This document shows, piece by piece, positions 32,990 to 34,300 of a stretch of 34,300 bases of DNA. The position numbers and the translations under genes were made by a program. The notes under the pieces were generated by a model. It ran no database searches and was not told the DNA's origin. It saw only the letters and a program-made list of their open reading frames with translations. The stretch is from Pirellula sp. GTDB lineage: Bacteria > Planctomycetota > Planctomycetia > Pirellulales > Pirellulaceae. Within the stretch, counting starts at the first letter, position 1; every line of letters begins with the position of its first letter. The stretch spans positions 1 through 34,300 of the forward strand of contig JALOQS010000008.1 in NCBI GenBank assembly GCA_025459355.1, given 5' to 3'.

Positions 32990-34300
32990 TTAAGTCTGAA
33001 ACCAAGCCTTCTGCACTGTTCCCTGGCTTAACGCTAGTGGGCGTCCCACCGGAGTCTGCAACTCTTGAGAAAAGTCGATACCAAACGAGTCAAGTATTGT
33101 TGCGTGTAAATCTTCAATGGTTACTGGGTCCGTGATTCGCTTTAAGGGATCCTCGCCTGTGGTAGGCTCTTCGGGCGAGGTTTCTCCATGAACGAATCCA
33201 CGTCGAAATGGCCCGCCAAAAATGGCTGTGGAAAAACCTGTTGGCCAGTGATCGCGGCCCTCGGCGATATTGATGGTTGGCGTCCGCCCGAACTCACCAC
33301 CGCACACGACGATGGTATCGCGAAGCATATCGCGACGCTCCAATTCGGTCACGAGACCATACAACCCCGCGTCGAGAATTTTGCATTGAGATTGATGGAA
33401 ACCATGATTGTTCGCATGAGTATCCCAACCATTGAGTTCCACCTCAACGCACGTCACGCCCTGCTGTACTAATCGAACCGCAGCCAAGCAACCTCGGCCA
33501 AACGAGCTATCGCCAAATTGCTTTACTACTGAGTCGGGCTCTTTGCTGATTTCGAACGCCTCGATTTGCGCGCTGTCCATCATTTTTAAAGCTCGCTGCG
33601 TCGCCGTGATTTGCTGCGTTCTTTCAGCATCCAAATTTTTAAGTCGACCTCTACGAAACTCGGCTTCTGCTATGGATTGCAAATTCGACAATCTACGATC
33701 GCGTCGAGCCGCTTCGACCGGGCTTTTGAGATTGGCTATCGGAGCATTGGGGTCGCCGATCTGAAATGCATCGAGATGCGGCCCCATATAGCCACCACGA
33801 GCGGGCCATTGGCTTGCCAAAATCGAGATGTGTCGAGGGATCTCTATGTTGCCCTCGGTCTGATGACATAACACCGAGCCAATGGCGGGGTGAATCAATG
33901 TCGGATCGGGACGCCAACCGGTTTTCATCGTGTAGGTTGCTCGCTCGTGATCTCCCTCCTTTGATGTCATGGATCGAACCAACGTAGCGAGATGCATGAC
34001 CTCGGCCGTTTGAGGTAACAGGTCGGAAATTTGAACCCCTTTGATCGATGTTTCTACGCCTTGGATTGAGCCTCCAATCTTTTTCCCGGGATGGGGATCA
34101 AAAGTCTCTAGTTGGCTAGGACCACCCTGCAACCAAAGAAAGATTAGGTTCTTGGGCCTCGACTCGTTGACTCGATGTTTTGCTGAGGAGGAAATCGCCA
34201 ATTGCTCGGCAACCGCTGTCCAGCCGCCCAAGGCTCCCGCTGCCAGTCCGGCGGTGCGAGCTATAAAGCGACGTCTCTCCAATTGTTTTAGCGACGTGCA
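32990..34300 (-). CDS. DUF1501 protein with Tat signal, 5' end possibly outside the window
   Basis: A DUF1501-family protein (sulfatase-like alkaline-phosphatase fold), abundant in planctomycetes and usually exported. The N-terminus reads (L)ERRRFIARTAGLAAGALGGW, a twin-arginine signal. Family blocks follow: KNLIFLWLQGGPSQLETFDP, VRSMTSKEGDHERATY, VELNGWDTHANNH and VCGGEFGRTP. Its catalytic activity is not established. The first in-window start is a TTG at 34282 (430 aa). The frame stays open to the right edge without an ATG, so the true start may lie beyond base 34300. In planctomycetes such genes often follow a DUF1549/DUF1553 cytochrome-type gene on the same strand, which would be just outside. 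Confidence 0.88.
   Translation of the reverse strand, partial: CTSLKQLERRRFIARTAGLAAGALGGWTAVAEQLAISSSAKHRVNESRPKNLIFLWLQGGPSQLETFDPHPGKKIGGSIQGVETSIKGVQISDLLPQTAEVMHLATLVRSMTSKEGDHERATYTMKTGWRPDPTLIHPAIGSVLCHQTEGNIEIPRHISILASQWPARGGYMGPHLDAFQIGDPNAPIANLKSPVEAARRDRRLSNLQSIAEAEFRRGRLKNLDAERTQQITATQRALKMMDSAQIEAFEISKEPDSVVKQFGDSSFGRGCLAAVRLVQQGVTCVEVELNGWDTHANNHGFHQSQCKILDAGLYGLVTELERRDMLRDTIVVCGGEFGRTPTINIAEGRDHWPTGFSTAIFGGPFRRGFVHGETSPEEPTTGEDPLKRITDPVTIEDLHATILDSFGIDFSQELQTPVGRPLALSQGTVQKAWFQT

Noticed and set aside
1-34300. tRNA, rRNA, transposon or prophage genes
   Set aside because: None of the window shows cloverleaf-type sequences, rRNA blocks, transposase or integrase motifs that I could recognise by eye.

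Overview
The window is about 34 kb of a bacterial chromosome that looks planctomycetal, probably Pirellulaceae-like. The case rests on a combination of gene families: a Tat-exported DUF1501 protein, a BatA/VWA plus DUF58 pair, a TIGR04222-type membrane protein with a Gly/Cys tail, a secreted Asp-box sialidase, a CheX/hybrid-CheA chemotaxis locus, and a tiny secreted protein with a YGWFGA-type motif. Base composition looks fairly even throughout. I saw no rRNA, tRNA, transposase, integrase or CRISPR array. It reads as ordinary vertically inherited chromosome rather than an island.

Layout. 1-2285 (+): a TPR protein (cut by the window start) overlapping a Wza-like polysaccharide export protein. 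2371-3507 (+): a GNAT-like protein. 3686-6123 (+): glgC translationally coupled to a membrane diguanylate cyclase. 6159-6965 (-): an M48 metalloprotease lipoprotein. 7445-8131 (+): a second HExxH metallopeptidase. 8135-10611 (-): a compact flagellar basal-body operon flgC-fliE-fliF, without flgB or fliG beside it. 10798-11982 (+): a secreted sialidase. 12025-14977 (-): TIGR04222 protein, a glycine-rich-domain-like protein coupled to a DinB-fold protein, and a DUF2071 protein. 15176-15655 (+): a second DinB-fold protein. 15703-16515 (-): a Pro/Gln/Asn-rich membrane-anchored protein.

16917-29443 is the centrepiece, a complete chemosensory locus. cheY-cheX run leftward, and cheA (HPt-kinase-CheW-CheW-REC), cheW, two paralogous receptors, cheB and cheR run rightward. 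A 14-bp perfect palindrome lies in the divergent control region. The last gene of the rightward set, overlapping cheR by 4 bp, is a small exported protein of unknown role. Receptors would signal through CheW to the CheA hybrid kinase, CheY and the fused receiver would accept phosphate, CheX would remove it, and CheR/CheB would set receptor methylation.

29748-32819 (-) is a DUF58 and BatA/VWA pair without an adjacent MoxR. 32990 to the right edge (-) is a DUF1501 protein whose true start may lie outside the window.

Start codons were moved from the longest frame where a ribosome site, a signal peptide, a 4-bp overlap or family conservation favoured an internal codon (glgC, M48, flgC, sialidase, GRDP-like, second DinB, Pro/Gln-rich protein). 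Functional assignments come from recognising motifs by eye; no database search was possible.
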